From: Auanema rhodensis | Lineage: Eukaryota > Nematoda > Chromadorea > Rhabditida > Rhabditidae | DNA: 64,000 bases | NCBI GenBank assembly: GCA_964057225.1 | Contig: OZ059895.1 | Coordinates: 9,734,001-9,798,000 of the forward strand | Reading direction: 5' to 3' | Shown here: positions 62,861 through 64,000 of the stretch, one piece after another | How positions within the stretch are numbered: the stretch's first letter is position 1 | Layout: every line of letters begins with the position of its first letter | The notes under the pieces: generated by a model | The model's database searches: none | What the model was told of the DNA's origin: nothing | The model's input: only the letters and a program-made list of their open reading frames with translations | Translations under genes and position numbers: made by a program

Positions 62861-64000
62861 AAACAAACATTGTTCAAACACTATGCAACTATGGAACCTT
62901 TTTTAATTTATTGTATTTGGAGCTCATAAAATTTGATATCATTGAGGGATCCAGATGAAACGTGGAAAATTACATAACTAACATGAAATTGGAAAAAAAA
63001 GTATAACGAGGATAAGTAGGTAAACCATTGAATATCAGATATTTTCGCTTACGACCATACCACGTTGAAAGTACGCCATACAGCTGATTTTCAATTTTAT
63101 CTCTTCCGTAACATATGTTTTCAATTTTCAAGCAGTTTTACTTAAATAGCTAAACCAAAGGAGAGCAAATTATCTTCAATCTTATTTCTATATTACAGTT
63201 ATAAACCAGTAGTTGTTGAACCTTCATCTTAACTTTACTGTTTCTATCTATTTCCTATCAAAACAAACATTGTTTAAACACTATGCAACTATGAAACCCT
63301 TTTTAATTTATTGTATTTGGAGCTCATAAGAATTGATATCATTGAGGGATCCAGATGAAACGTGGAAAGTTACGTAACTAACATGAAATTGGAAAAAAAA
63401 ACTATAACGGGGATAAGTATGTTAACGATTGAATATCAGATATTTTCGCTTACGACCATATCACGTTGAAAGTACGCCATACAGCTGATTTTCAATTTTA
63501 TCTCTTCCGTAACATATGTTTTCAATTTTCAAGCAGTTTTACTTAAATAGCTAAACCAAAGGAGAGCAAATTATCTTCAATCTTATTTCTATATTACAGT
63601 TATAAACCAGTAGTTGTTGAACCTTCATCTTAACTTTACTGTTTCTATCTATTTCCTATCAAAACAAACATTGTTTAAACACTATGCAACTATGAAACCT
63701 TTTTTAATTTATTCTATTTGGAGCTCATAAAATTTGATATCATTGAGGGATCCAGATAAAACGTGGAAAATTACATAACTAACATGAAATTGGAAAAAAA
63801 AGTATAACGAGGATAAGTAGGTAAACCATTGAATATCAGATATTTTCGCTTACGACCATACCACGTTGAAAGTACGCCATACAGCTGATTTTCAATTTTA
63901 TCTTTTCCGTAACAAATGTTTTCAATTTTCAAGCACTTTTACTTAGATAGCTCAACCAAAGGAAAGCAAATTATCTTCAATTTTATTTCTATATTACAGT

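Larger units (their letters stand above)
18965..64000. repeat. Satellite array, right flank (about 112 monomers of about 401 bp)
   Basis: Uninterrupted head-to-tail monomers to the window edge (anchors 18965, 19366, 19767 and so on). Two monomer classes are mixed. Class 1 has GGTAATGAAACC, CTTTTCCGTAACAAATG and AGTATAACAAGG. Class 2 has GTTGTTGAACC, CTCTTCCGTAACATATG, TTACTTAAATAG, and CTATAACGGGG or AGTAGGTAAACCATTG. Class 1 fills about 19-33 kb and 55.7-60.7 kb, class 2 dominates about 37.8-46.2 kb and 60.8-63.8 kb, and the rest is mixed. Monomers just right of the insertion (about 19.0-21.0 kb) are nearly identical to one another. No other inserted element or gene is seen. Confidence 0.97.

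Noticed and set aside
1-64000. Direct repeats that could suggest a CRISPR array
   Set aside because: The unit is about 401 bp with no repeat-spacer alternation, and the context is eukaryotic: it is satellite DNA.

Overview
The window shows a eukaryotic, AT-rich, heterochromatin-like locus. A tandem satellite with a monomer of about 401 bp fills 1-3145 and 18965-64000, and a single complete Maverick/Polinton element (polintovirus-like, adintovirus-type) of 15,813 bp is inserted in it at 3146-18958. Spliceosomal introns, AATAAA signals and the Maverick gene set point to an animal. The very short introns and AT-rich satellite suit an insect, possibly a fly, but nothing here fixes the species.

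The element is bounded by a 6-bp target duplication (AATATC at 3140-3145 and 18959-18964) and by terminal inverted repeats of about 1.0 kb (3146-4151 and 17902-18958). The satellite reads on in register across the insertion. Each TIR has three layers: four outer CAGCTG-containing repeats, a nearly pure A/T zone, and four inner 55-56 bp repeats that are dense in CGATA/TATCG motifs.

Between the TIRs lie a protein-primed family B DNA polymerase (+, 14 inferred exons, 4359-9565), the major capsid protein (-) and a small basic virion-type protein (-), an adenovirus-type cysteine protease (+), a 56-residue membrane protein (+), a two-finger C2H2 protein (+), the minor capsid protein (-), the packaging ATPase (+), two conserved small Maverick proteins (+), a retroviral-type integrase with a C-terminal chromodomain (+), and a spliced minus-strand gene with a cysteine cluster, a destruction-box motif and Cdk-type sites. 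Every core reading frame is open. Together they could supply replication, integration, virion maturation, capsid assembly and genome packaging, so this looks like an integrated virus-like element rather than a decayed transposon. The two TIRs have nevertheless drifted apart.

Genes are packed in strand-switching blocks with stop/start overlaps (ATGA, TAAATG), very short divergent spacers, and TATA-like boxes that overlap the stop codon of the preceding gene.

The right satellite flank (about 112 monomers) is a mosaic of two monomer classes with local higher-order duplications (offsets near 4.0 kb, 2.8 kb, 6.8 kb, 1.2 kb and 0.8 kb). I see no genes in the satellite. The most interesting points are the CGATA clusters in the TIRs, the D-box/Cdk-site protein, the protease whose expected acidic residue is Cys, the Lys-rich ORF in the only long polymerase intron, the very short introns, and a chromodomain integrase found in satellite DNA.
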